From: DAOTTY01 sp964451095
GTDB lineage: Bacteria > Chloroflexota > Anaerolineae > Aggregatilineales > Phototrophicaceae
Direction: 5' to 3'
Assembly (NCBI GenBank): GCA_964451095.1
Contig: CAYVGI010000007.1
Coordinates: forward strand, 9,895 to 73,894
DNA: 64,000 bases
This document shows, piece after piece, positions 17,283 to 25,149 of the stretch. The number at the start of each line of letters is the position of its first letter. Within the stretch, counting starts at the first letter, position 1. Made by a program: the position numbers and the translations under genes. The notes under the pieces are model-generated. The model was not told where the DNA came from. It was given only the letters and a program-made list of their open reading frames with translations, and did not search any database.

Positions 17283-18127
17283 ACCGACTGTTGATGTTCC
17301 GGCTGTGGGGTAAGCTGCGCAACCCACCTGCGCACAACCTGCTTTACACCCGCTTCTACCATCAGCAGAAACCAACACATGCCCGCGCCGGGACATTCGT
17401 ATTTGGCGTCATTGCGGGAATGTTCATTCTCTCCGGCGGCGTGATGGTACTACCGTTGTTTTTCCCACTGCTTAGCCCGGTGATGGGCGGCGTGTGGGCG
17501 TATGGTGTGGCAGGCAACCTGCGCGACAAGTTCACCCCCTGTATGCCGCTGGTGGCGGTCTCCCCTGGCGGCGTACGGGGAAGCATACAGCACGTCATGC
17601 TGGGCGTGATTCACCGCAACGGGCGCTTTAACGAACTGGTGGGTCCGCAGATGGGCACGCTGCGCATGTTCGCGGCGTTCTTTATGGCGCTGCCCCTGGT
17701 GTGGGTGTTCGTGCTAGACCCTGTGGAAGAAATCCCCATTGCTGTGCTGTTGCTGCTTTATGCGGTGGGGGTTGCGTTTGTGTGGGCGGGACTGTGGTTT
17801 GTACACATCTACTGTATGCTGGCGGGCGTGCTGGCAGGCATGATTGCGTCCACATTCCGGTTCAGTGTGTTCGTGGTGCAGCTTGGCGCCGTGTTGGTGT
17901 ACATCGTGACGAGTGCGCTCGTCATACTGTTGGTGATTACCGCCAGTGGGTTCGTTTTCGTGTGGACGGTGGGGCAGGCGGCACAGGTTGGGGAGGTTGC
18001 CATGTTGTTAACGATTATGTTGAACGGTGCGCTCACGTTGCTAATTGCCACTATCATTGTGGAGGGCACCGTGCGTGCGCTCAATGCCTTACTCACCTTG
18101 CGTCTGGAGGTCATCAACGGTCGATGA
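17279..18127 (+). CDS. Array B member 6: ABC-2-permease-like polytopic membrane protein
   Basis: The start is GTG at 17279, overlapping B5 by 4 bases: (M)NRLLMFRLWGKLRNPPAH then NLLYTRFYHQQKPTHARA. The 282-residue protein has about six hydrophobic segments. The loop motif is NLRDKFTPCMPLVAVSPGGV with GVIHRNGRFNELV. The second half has HIYCMLAGVLAGMIASTFR. Acidic residues of the loop seen in B4 and B7 are absent. It is coupled to B7 by an ATGA overlap. Confidence 0.75.
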   Translation: MNRLLMFRLWGKLRNPPAHNLLYTRFYHQQKPTHARAGTFVFGVIAGMFILSGGVMVLPLFFPLLSPVMGGVWAYGVAGNLRDKFTPCMPLVAVSPGGVRGSIQHVMLGVIHRNGRFNELVGPQMGTLRMFAAFFMALPLVWVFVLDPVEEIPIAVLLLLYAVGVAFVWAGLWFVHIYCMLAGVLAGMIASTFRFSVFVVQLGAVLVYIVTSALVILLVITASGFVFVWTVGQAAQVGEVAMLLTIMLNGALTLLIATIIVEGTVRALNALLTLRLEVINGR

Positions 18128-18960
18128 GATCAATTTTGTGGCAAATCTGGCAGGCGGTCAAAGCGCCGCCGGACGACGACCATCCCCTGTACTTGCTGGG
18201 CGGTAGAGCGTCCTTGAAACTAAGCAATTTGCAAAGCTGCCTGCTCATCTTCGCCGCGCTGTTCTTCATCGTGCCCATGCTGGTGCTGGTGAGCACGGTC
18301 ATTGGGGCACTTGCTGCTGCGGTGAGCGCGGCTGCGGTGAGCAAAGAGCGTGAATCCAACCGCTTTGACCTGCTGGCGACGACGCCCGAAGGGATTTTTG
18401 GCACCAGTTGGCTGCTCAGTTTGGGGGCGGTGCACCGCCGGGATGCCTACCAGCGGTTGCAGTCCTGGTATACATGGGGGTTTCGGGCGGTTTTCATCTT
18501 CATTAGCTACCTGGTGTTCGAGGTCACGTTAGCGCTTAATGATGGGTTTGACCCCTGGCATAGCCTGGTGATTATTTTGGGCGCGTCGCTGATCCTGCTG
18601 GGCTTCTACATTGACCACATACAGGCGTTGAGCGTGGGGGTGCTGGTGGGGCTGGCAACACCGACGTTCGCTCGTGACCGCATCGGCGCGGAGACGGGCG
18701 CGGTGCTGTTTTACCTGCTGGTGCGCGTGTTCACGCTGCTGGCAGCGTTTGCAGTGATGTTCGGCTTGTTATCTCCCCTGTTCGCTTTGCTTCCGCAGAA
18801 CGTGGTTACACAAATGTGGCTGCAAGTGGCACAGTTCGTCGGGTTTGTGCTGGTCAACGAGGCGGTCACGCGGTTGTGCTGGTATGTGGTGCAGTCCCGT
18901 ATTGTGGGGGACGACACGACTGTCGACCTGTGGGGATTGCCGTCACCGGGCACGCCATGA
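18124..18960 (+). CDS. Array B member 7: ABC-2-permease-like polytopic membrane protein
   Basis: The ATG at 18124 overlaps the B6 stop and gives MRSILWQIWQAVKAPPDDDH. This 278-residue member has the best preserved signatures: DHPLYLLGGRASLKL (19-33), VSKERESNRFDLLATTPEG (72-90) in the loop after the first helix pair, GAVHRRDAYQRLQ, and HIQALSVGVLVGLATPTFAR in the second half. The ER..FDLL.TTP pattern is very like the ERE.GTLDLLL.TP loop of classical ABC-2 permeases, which contacts the ATPase in characterised systems. About six hydrophobic segments. Coupled to B8 by ATGA. Confidence 0.78.
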   Translation: MRSILWQIWQAVKAPPDDDHPLYLLGGRASLKLSNLQSCLLIFAALFFIVPMLVLVSTVIGALAAAVSAAAVSKERESNRFDLLATTPEGIFGTSWLLSLGAVHRRDAYQRLQSWYTWGFRAVFIFISYLVFEVTLALNDGFDPWHSLVIILGASLILLGFYIDHIQALSVGVLVGLATPTFARDRIGAETGAVLFYLLVRVFTLLAAFAVMFGLLSPLFALLPQNVVTQMWLQVAQFVGFVLVNEAVTRLCWYVVQSRIVGDDTTVDLWGLPSPGTP

Positions 18961-19901
18961 AACTGCTCACGCCTATTACCCACACGGTGCGCCTGTGGCA
19001 GCACTTTCGGCACCCACCTACCCATCACCCGCAGTTTGCCCGCACAACCGATGTGCCGTTTGTGTTCCCGCTGCTGCGTCCCGGTAGCGCGGCGCTTTGG
19101 GCGCTGCTGCCGATTATCTTCTTGCTGCTGTGCGCGATTATCAGTTTCCCGGTGCGCGTCCTTACGGGTAGTGCACTGCTGCGCGTGGTGATGGCGGCGG
19201 GGTCGTTCATTGTTGTTATCGGCACCACCGCCGCGATTACCGGCACCGCGCCGGGGGTGCTGTGGTCAACGCAAATTGCCGCTGCGCTTGCCCGGCAGCG
19301 TGCGAACTGTTTGCAAGACTTGCTTGCCGTCACACCAGATGGCGGGGTGGTCGCAATGTGGGCGCTCGCGCTGGGGATTGTGCACAACAGCGGTGCCCTA
19401 CAGCAGCTTTACGACCGCGAGCCTATCAAGCTTACGCCACGGATTGTGATGTGGACGATAGGCATCCTCGGTACGATGCTGCTGTTTGAGCAAGGGCGTG
19501 CGTTGTTGTTCCCGGTGTTTGTTAGTGGGGCAATTCTCGGCGCACTTTACCTGGATCATTTGCAGTCTATGATTGTCGCAGTGATGGTGGGTGTTGCCAC
19601 AGGTATGCGTGCCACAACGGACACAAACGCACGGGTGCTCGCGCTCGTGGACTTTCTTGCTGCGCAGCTTATTGTGTATGGTGCTGCCGTGTTTGTGATT
19701 GTCGTTATGTTCCCCGCGCTAGGGCTGCCGCGCTGGTGGGGCTATGGGCTGCCGCAGCTAGTGCTATTTTACCTATGCCGGGAGGGCGTGATTGCGGTAT
19801 TGTGGCATTACCTGCGTTCGCAACGGCTGACGCCGAGTAAAAATCCCCATGCGCCCGATGCTGTCTTTCCGACTGTGGCACGCGCTACAAAACCCGAATG
19901 A
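18957..19901 (+). CDS. Array B member 8: ABC-2-permease-like polytopic membrane protein
   Basis: The ATG at 18957 overlaps the B7 stop by 4 bases: MKLLTPITHTVRLWQHFRHP. The 314-residue protein has THHPQFARTTDVPFVFPLLR near the N-terminus, the loop AAALARQRANCLQDLLAVTP then GIVHNSGALQQLYDREPIKL, and YLDHLQSMIVAVMVGVATGM in the second half. About six hydrophobic segments. Its C-terminal tail (SQRLTPSKNPHAPD and on) is extended and is encoded by bases that also contain the B9 start, an overlap of about 44-53 bases. Confidence 0.75.
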   Translation: MKLLTPITHTVRLWQHFRHPPTHHPQFARTTDVPFVFPLLRPGSAALWALLPIIFLLLCAIISFPVRVLTGSALLRVVMAAGSFIVVIGTTAAITGTAPGVLWSTQIAAALARQRANCLQDLLAVTPDGGVVAMWALALGIVHNSGALQQLYDREPIKLTPRIVMWTIGILGTMLLFEQGRALLFPVFVSGAILGALYLDHLQSMIVAVMVGVATGMRATTDTNARVLALVDFLAAQLIVYGAAVFVIVVMFPALGLPRWWGYGLPQLVLFYLCREGVIAVLWHYLRSQRLTPSKNPHAPDAVFPTVARATKPE

Positions 19902-20697
19902 GGGCGTGCCGCTGTACCTCAACCTCAAGCTGACCTATCACCGTTCCCGCTGGTGGGCGACGCGGGACTTTACAGCGCTGACGCTCGTGATTGTCATGTT
20001 CAATGTGTTGTTGGCACCGCTGTTCGCGCTGCTGCCCGTGCTCACGATTTTTGTTATCAGTACCTATTGGGCGGGCTACGTCGCCGGGCAAATCCAGGCA
20101 GAGCACACCTACGACCGCTTTGATGTGCTGGCGCTGGTGCCAGATGGTGCCATGGCGGTTTGCTGGATGCTGTCGACGTTGCACATCCGAACCAGCAATG
20201 TGTACCACTACGTGTTCGACGGGCTGCGCATTACCGTGCTCATCGGTGGCATGATTCTGTTTGTGCTGGTCAGTGGTGTGCTCATCGCCTTGCTAGATGC
20301 CAGCGTCGCCAGTGCAGAAAGTGTGCCGCCTTTGCTCACCGCTGCGGTGACGCTGGCGGTGTTCCTGGTGGTGCTATACGTGCAGCAGGTGCAGGCGGTT
20401 ATCCTTAGCCAACTCATGGGCATTGCTGTGCCCACGCTTGTGGATGAGGTCATCAAGACACGCGCCTGGGCAATCGTGCTGCACATATGCGTGCAGTTGG
20501 GTGCCTACACGCTCGCCCTGACGGTTGGTGCCGCGCTTGCACCGCCCATCTTCTTGGTTCGGGTATTGCTGGGCGGTGCGGTGCTGGTGTGCCTGCACGA
20601 GGGGCTGATCGTGCTCTTGTGGCGGCGGTTGGCAGCGCAGTTTGGTGCTGTCTGCCTGGATAAATTTGCCTACCAGACATCCGGGGCAGGTAAGTGA
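19849..20697 (+). CDS. Array B member 9: ABC-2-permease-like polytopic membrane protein
   Basis: The longest reading frame starts at ATG 19849 (MRPMLSFRLWHALQNPNEGV); an ATG at 19858 (MLSFRLWHAL) aligns better with the other members and is equally likely. The protein of 279-282 residues has GVPLYLNLKLTYHRSRWWAT, the loop AGQIQAEHTYDRFDVLALVP, and QQVQAVILSQLMGIAVPTLV in the second half. About six hydrophobic segments. It ends 2 bases before the stop of the converging FG-GAP gene, so there is no room for a separate terminator between them. Confidence 0.75.
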   Translation: MRPMLSFRLWHALQNPNEGVPLYLNLKLTYHRSRWWATRDFTALTLVIVMFNVLLAPLFALLPVLTIFVISTYWAGYVAGQIQAEHTYDRFDVLALVPDGAMAVCWMLSTLHIRTSNVYHYVFDGLRITVLIGGMILFVLVSGVLIALLDASVASAESVPPLLTAAVTLAVFLVVLYVQQVQAVILSQLMGIAVPTLVDEVIKTRAWAIVLHICVQLGAYTLALTVGAALAPPIFLVRVLLGGAVLVCLHEGLIVLLWRRLAAQFGAVCLDKFAYQTSGAGK

Positions 20698-20699
20698 CG

Positions 20700-22082
20700 T
20701 TAGTGTGGGTAGCGCACACGCAGCATCTGGTTCACGTCTGGCGCGGCGATAGTCGTTGTCGTACCGTCTACCCAGCGCACTTCTACGCGCTCAACCTCGT
20801 CTGTCGTGCCCAACCCAAAGTGTGCCACGGGTTCCATCTGGCATAGGTAGCCACTCCCCGCGTCAATCACACGCACCTGCTGCCCACCGTCCGTGAACAC
20901 GCGCACCACTGCGCCCCGTGCAGGGGCACCTGCTGGCGTGAGCGGCAGCACGCGCAGGTAGTTGTTGCCGTTGGCGGGCGCTTTGTACAGCGTCAGCGGC
21001 TGCACGCCGGACTCCCCGTGCGACACTAGTAGCTCCAGCACACCGTCACCGTCGAAGTCACCCACGGCGGCACCTGTGCCCAGCCCGCCTGGTTCCGCCG
21101 CCGCACCGATGTCCACCATCTGCGGCACACCACCCACCAGCTTGAACAGGCGATTGGGCTGCCCAATGTTGTTGAAGAAAATTTCCTGCGTGCCGTCGTT
21201 GTCAAAGTCTGCCGCAATGACGGTGCGTATGCGTGTGGGCGTCGCCAGTGCCTCCGGTGCCTCGTCGGCAAATGTGCCGTCCCCCTGGTTAACGAACAGG
21301 CGGTGCGGTCCGTCCCAGTTGCCGTAGACCACATCCAGCAGCCCGTCCCCGTTGACGTCTAATGGTGCTATGCCGCGCACGTTCTCGCGGGGGTCGGCAA
21401 CGCCAGCGCTTAGCGCGATGTTGTCGAACGTGCCGTCGCCGTTGTTGCGGAAGAGGAAGTTCGGTCCCTGTTCGTTGCCCGCGAACACGTCCATATGCTC
21501 GCTTACAAGCGGGAACGCCAGCAGCGCCCGTCCGCCCGTGGTCAGGTCAACGCCTGCTTCCGGCGCGACATCCAACACGATGCCGTCGTCGTCTACCTCA
21601 TACAGGCGCATCGGTCCGCCGTAGTTCGCGACGAACACACCGTATCGCCCGGTTCCGAAGCGATCGACACATGCTACAGAGCGCCCGGCGGTGAAGTTCA
21701 GGTCTTGTTGGTTGCGCGGGATAGCGAACAGGTCGACCCAATCGTTGCCGTTGTAGGCAAATAGGCGGTCGGTCACCTGCTTTTGCCCACCAAATGTGTC
21801 TGTGTTCAGCACGTAAATCTCCTCGCGCCCGTCCGCGTCAATGTCGCACGCCGCCACGCCAATCGCCATGCCGTTTACGTCCGCGAGTGTGTTATCGGCG
21901 ATGTCCACAAACTGTTCGCCATCCCACTTGAGCACCGTGTTGCGGGCACCGTTGCGGTCTGCGGTACCAAAGCCGGCGATGAACAACTCGAATGCGCCGT
22001 CGCCGTCCACATCCGTGACGGCAACGCCGTAGTTGCGCTGAACCGGGTTGTCTGCGATTAGCTTGGTATGATCTTCAAACAT
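20700..22082 (-). CDS. FG-GAP/VCBS repeat protein with C-terminal UnbV-ASPIC domain (CRTAC1-like)
   Basis: Repeats of the calcium-binding FG-GAP/VCBS type fill the protein: GVAVTDVDGDGAFELFIAGF, AACDIDADGREEIYVLN, APLDVNGDGLLDVVYGNWDG, AADFDNDGTQEIFFNN, AVGDFDGDGVLELLVSHGES. They would form a seven-bladed integrin-like propeller. The end has the UnbV-ASPIC signature (VAHFGLGTTDEVERVEVRW then a VDGTTTT). Family members are secreted. The start at 22082 is supported by an AGGAG site 6 bases upstream; an in-frame ATG at 22187 would add 35 residues that include a short possible signal peptide (ITGAALLLPISTHA), so either start may be used. It is on the opposite strand within array B. Confidence 0.86.
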   Translation of the reverse strand: MFEDHTKLIADNPVQRNYGVAVTDVDGDGAFELFIAGFGTADRNGARNTVLKWDGEQFVDIADNTLADVNGMAIGVAACDIDADGREEIYVLNTDTFGGQKQVTDRLFAYNGNDWVDLFAIPRNQQDLNFTAGRSVACVDRFGTGRYGVFVANYGGPMRLYEVDDDGIVLDVAPEAGVDLTTGGRALLAFPLVSEHMDVFAGNEQGPNFLFRNNGDGTFDNIALSAGVADPRENVRGIAPLDVNGDGLLDVVYGNWDGPHRLFVNQGDGTFADEAPEALATPTRIRTVIAADFDNDGTQEIFFNNIGQPNRLFKLVGGVPQMVDIGAAAEPGGLGTGAAVGDFDGDGVLELLVSHGESGVQPLTLYKAPANGNNYLRVLPLTPAGAPARGAVVRVFTDGGQQVRVIDAGSGYLCQMEPVAHFGLGTTDEVERVEVRWVDGTTTTIAAPDVNQMLRVRYPH

Positions 22083-22308
22083 GGTGCTCTCCTGTGCGTG
22101 CGTGCTAATGGGCAGCAGCAGTGCCGCACCGGTAATGGAATCCCGCGTTTCATCCCTCTTGCCGCTCCTGCTGGTGTTTGCTCGCATGGACTGTAGCAGA
22201 CGGCGCTTAGGGCACGGTGAATCCGTGCAAATGCACAGCGGACGCTAACCTGTGCCAGTGTAGGCTAGAATGGTGCTGGATGACCATTACACACCAGGAC
22301 GCCCCAAC

Positions 22309-23247
22309 ATGTTTCGTCGCTCGCTGTGGTATCGGCTGGTTTACCAACCCATCACTCACCCCCTGCTGCTGAACACCGACCCGCACACGCCGCGTGGCGT
22401 GGTGCCCATTGTCGATGGCTGGTCGTTGTACGTGTTCATCACAACCTTGCTGTACCTGGGGGTGGTACCGCACATCTCGTCTTTGGAGGAGTCGTTTGTG
22501 GGAACAAGCATTGTGGTATTGCTGATTGGCTTGTTCGGGTCGGTCGTCGCCTTCCTGATTGTTGTGACCATCCTGGCACCGTATACCCTGCTGCTGGGGA
22601 TTGTGCAGGGGTTTCGGGTGGCGTGGGGGGTTAGCCGCCGTATAGAGTGGCTTTATGGCACAGGACAAATGGACTTCCTGGCAGTGACTGCGCCCGGATG
22701 GGATGGCGCAGTTGAGGCAGTAGCAGCGAGTGCCCTGCGAGCACGGTGGCGTGGCTGGCTGACCAACGGCATCTACGAGCAGATGTTGGCGCACTATGTT
22801 CTGTCCTTCGGGCTGATGCTGGTTGTTGGCATTTGGGTGGCAGTGAGCACACCCTCGCCCATGCTGTACAACAACCCGACGTTGACGGACAGACTGACGC
22901 TGTCTGCTCACCACATCATCGTGACTGCGGGGCTGAGTGCCCTGCTGACGGCACTGCACTACATTGGCTATCGGCAGGTGCGGCTTCTGGGCGCGGTGAC
23001 GGGGGCGTTCGCGGCGGCACGGCTGCGGCATCTGTTCGGTGCGCAGACGGCGGCAGTGGTGCTATACATTGGGATTTTGCTGGTGGGGTTGCTGCTCATC
23101 TTCGGGCTGATGTTCGGGGCGGGGGTGTTGTTCGCGTCCTTCGGCGCTGCGCTAGGCGCACTTGTTGCGGGATATGCGCTGGTGTTGTGTGTGCGGATGT
23201 TGCTGGCGTGGTGGCTGTGGCGCCAGGTACAATTACACGAGGGTTAA
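22309..23247 (+). CDS. Array B member 10: ABC-2-permease-like polytopic membrane protein
   Basis: The start chosen is ATG 22309 (MFRRSLWYRLVYQPITHPLL), which matches other members; an upstream ATG at 22270 lacks that fit. The 312-residue protein has about six hydrophobic segments. The loop is diverged: SRRIEWLYGTGQMDFLAVTA followed by PGWDGAVEAVAASALRARW. The second half has VRLLGAVTGAFAAARLRHLF. It shares with B11 the VAVT or LAVT plus alanine-rich AAxALR segment, making a B10/B11 sub-group separated from B1-B9 by the FG-GAP gene. A TAGAAT hexamer at 22265-22270 may be its -10 box. Confidence 0.73.
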   Translation: MFRRSLWYRLVYQPITHPLLLNTDPHTPRGVVPIVDGWSLYVFITTLLYLGVVPHISSLEESFVGTSIVVLLIGLFGSVVAFLIVVTILAPYTLLLGIVQGFRVAWGVSRRIEWLYGTGQMDFLAVTAPGWDGAVEAVAASALRARWRGWLTNGIYEQMLAHYVLSFGLMLVVGIWVAVSTPSPMLYNNPTLTDRLTLSAHHIIVTAGLSALLTALHYIGYRQVRLLGAVTGAFAAARLRHLFGAQTAAVVLYIGILLVGLLLIFGLMFGAGVLFASFGAALGALVAGYALVLCVRMLLAWWLWRQVQLHEG

Positions 23248-23263
23248 GGAGAGCAGAAAGTTC

Positions 23264-24297
23264 ATGAATACACTGCGGCTGTGGCGGCTTGTCTACCTGG
23301 AAGCGTTCGAGCACCCCATTATGGACATGCTTGCCCCGCAGCGAGATCCGCTGCCGATTACAATCCCACCGCTGATCAAATCTGTTGCGCTGGTGCTCTT
23401 TTTCGTGGGTGGGGTCACCGTGGTCGAGTGGATTCGCTTCCAGCTATTCATCCGAACTGCCCCTGCCCGCGAGTACCAACTGTTCTCGTCCGATCTGCTG
23501 TGGATTGTCGTTTGGGTGTACTTTGCTTCTCTGTATGTACTGTACTACGGAGGCGCGTTCGTCGTCGTGCTATGGTTCGCCGTGCACGAGATTGTTACGC
23601 TGCGGAGAACCTTCAGTTTAAACAGGCAGTTTGCTTCCACCGGAGTACGCGAACTCGTTGCTGTCACCACATCCGGCACGGCACTGCTCTTGAAAGGTGC
23701 CGCTGCCGCTGCGCTGCGCTGCGCCGCAAGGACCGTGCCGCTCACTTGAACCTCGGTTTGATGTACTACGTTTTCCCCCTGATGATTGCCGCTGCACTGA
23801 TGAGCTATGTGTCCGTTTCGCTCTACTTTCGGTATGAACCCGCATCGCCACCGCCTGATGAACGCGTCCGCATTGCTGTTATCCTGTTTCTATTGACGCC
23901 TGTGTGTTGGTGGATATTCTACTTCGATATACGGCAGCGCCTTATGGTCGTGGCATCTGCAAGCTTGTTTTCTGCAACCATCATCACGGAGCGCTTGCTT
24001 GCAACTCTATTGCCGTATGTTTTGGTGGCGCTTGCCAACGTGGGTGGCACGCTTTTGCCATTTGGGGTGGGTGCACTCGTTAGCTACCTGAGTGATGATT
24101 ATCCAGAATACTGGGATTTGTCTCGTGTGTCCTGCGACTTCGGGCGTGTGTTTGCGAGGGCACTCATCACGTATCTCATCGTGTTCTTGCTGCGGGAGCT
24201 GGCGGTGTACTTCATGTGGCGGGCGATGATGCGCCAGGGGCAGTTCACCCTACAGGATTTGCAAGTGGGCAGTTGCGGGCATCACGAAATGCAATAG
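23264..24297 (+). pseudogene. Array B member 11, frameshifted by a 5-bp duplication
   Basis: A good ribosome site (AAGGAG) precedes ATG 23264: MNTLRLWRLVYLEAFEHPIM. The frame runs through RELVAVTTSGTALLLKGAAA and stops at 23749. The remaining part of the family (membrane helices, IRQRLMVVASASLFSATI, LLRELAVYFMWRAMMRQG) continues in another plus frame to 24297. The shift lies at 23711-23725, where GCGCT is present twice; removing one five-base copy joins AAALR to RKDRAAHLN, which aligns with AASALRARWRG of B10. This is either a disabled gene, a slippage-switched gene, or a sequence error. With the frame restored the protein would have about 343 residues. Confidence 0.82.
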
Positions 24298-24330
24298 GGG
24301 TGCTTAGCTCGCTGTGCGAGAGCAGCCCCC
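24297..24330. terminator. Hairpin between converging genes
   Basis: GGGG at 24297-24300 pairs with the C-run at 24326-24330, and inside it CTCGC (24308-24312) pairs with GCGAG (24316-24320) around a TGT loop. It lies directly after the array B end and before the converging SnoaL-like gene. There is only a short T-stretch after it. Confidence 0.5.
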
Positions 24331-24375
24331 CGTTTATGCGTGAGGAAGACGTAGTTGCCCGTCACGCCGGACGGT

Positions 24376-24915
24376 TTACATGCCCTCTTCCATCGGCGGG
24401 ATCATACCGAACGCCATGCCGAACGCCAGGTTATCCGTCACGCCCCAGTGCTCTGCGACGAGACCATCTTCGATGCGGAACAGATCAAACACGGGAATCT
24501 CGAACTCGTTGCCCGTCGCGGGCATCCCCATGAACTCGCCCTCATGCGTACCCGTCCATGTCATGAGTACGGCGACCTTATCGTCTTCGGCAATAATTTC
24601 GACAATTTCAATCTCGAAGTCTGTGATAGAGTTCGCCAGCATGGTTGTCATCTCGCTCATCATCTCAATGCTGAAGTCGCCGCCAAGTGGGGAACCCTCT
24701 TCGTTTTCGATGAAGTTCGGGGATACGGTTTCCATCAGTACGTCAATGTCACCCGTGCGAAAACCATCTTGCAAAAAGCGAGTTATCAGTTCCTTGTTTT
24801 CCTCTTCCTGTGCTGCCATGTCATCGCCCTGGGCAAACACCAGCGAGAGCGGAACAAGCCCCAGGATGAGTACGAATACGGCTACGGTTGTCCACAGATT
24901 TTGTTTCTTGTGCAT
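24376..24915 (-). CDS. Exported SnoaL-like (NTF2-fold) protein
   Basis: The start is ATG 24915 with an AGGAGAG ribosome site; the same frame is open far upstream to 25701 but that part is antisense to lipA and is rejected. A signal peptide is plain: MHKKQNLWTTVAVFVLILGL then VPLSLVFAQG. The mature domain of about 150 residues has the SnoaL-type ester-cyclase pattern: ELITRFLQDGFRTGDIDVLM, a metal-free NTF2 fold, VLMTWTGTHEGEFMGMPATG, and FDLFRIEDGLVAEHWGVTDN. Most such proteins in databases are of unknown substrate. It ends with the methionine-rich FGMIPPMEEGM. It converges on array B. Confidence 0.87.
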   Translation of the reverse strand: MHKKQNLWTTVAVFVLILGLVPLSLVFAQGDDMAAQEEENKELITRFLQDGFRTGDIDVLMETVSPNFIENEEGSPLGGDFSIEMMSEMTTMLANSITDFEIEIVEIIAEDDKVAVLMTWTGTHEGEFMGMPATGNEFEIPVFDLFRIEDGLVAEHWGVTDNLAFGMAFGMIPPMEEGM

Positions 24916-25098
24916 GAATTCTCTCCTTTTGAGAATGGTAGTTGCGTGTGCCAAAATATAGCCAAAGGTTGAGCCCAGCGCAACTAAATTGCCCGCGCAT
25001 TTTGGCGTTGGGATATTTGGGCAGCATGAGGGCAAAACACACGCGAGAGGGTTTTCGCTGACGCTTATCATCATTATGTCCAATTTGCGCGGTGCATC

Positions 25099-25107
25099 TG
25101 TTAGAAT
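25099..25107 (+). promoter_or_regulatory. Putative extended -10 promoter of lipA
   Basis: TG-T-TAGAAT at 25099-25107 has extended -10 form, 42 bases before the lipA start. No convincing -35 was seen. The rest of the 234-base gap between the divergent genes shows nothing else recognisable. Confidence 0.45.
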
Positions 25108-25149
25108 GAATCCATTACGTAACAACCAACCTCCGAAGGAGAGCTTACT

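Noticed and set aside
17701..18123. Upstream extension of B7
   Set aside because: It is another frame of B6; the ATGA overlap at 18124 and motif alignment give the real start.
22207..23031. Minus-strand frame of 274 codons opposite B10
   Set aside because: Cys/His/Gln-rich antisense frame, a typical shadow of a hydrophobic membrane gene.
2678..24297. Reading the arrays as a prophage or transposon cluster
   Set aside because: No integrase, transposase, terminal repeats or phage structural genes are visible, and composition matches the surroundings.
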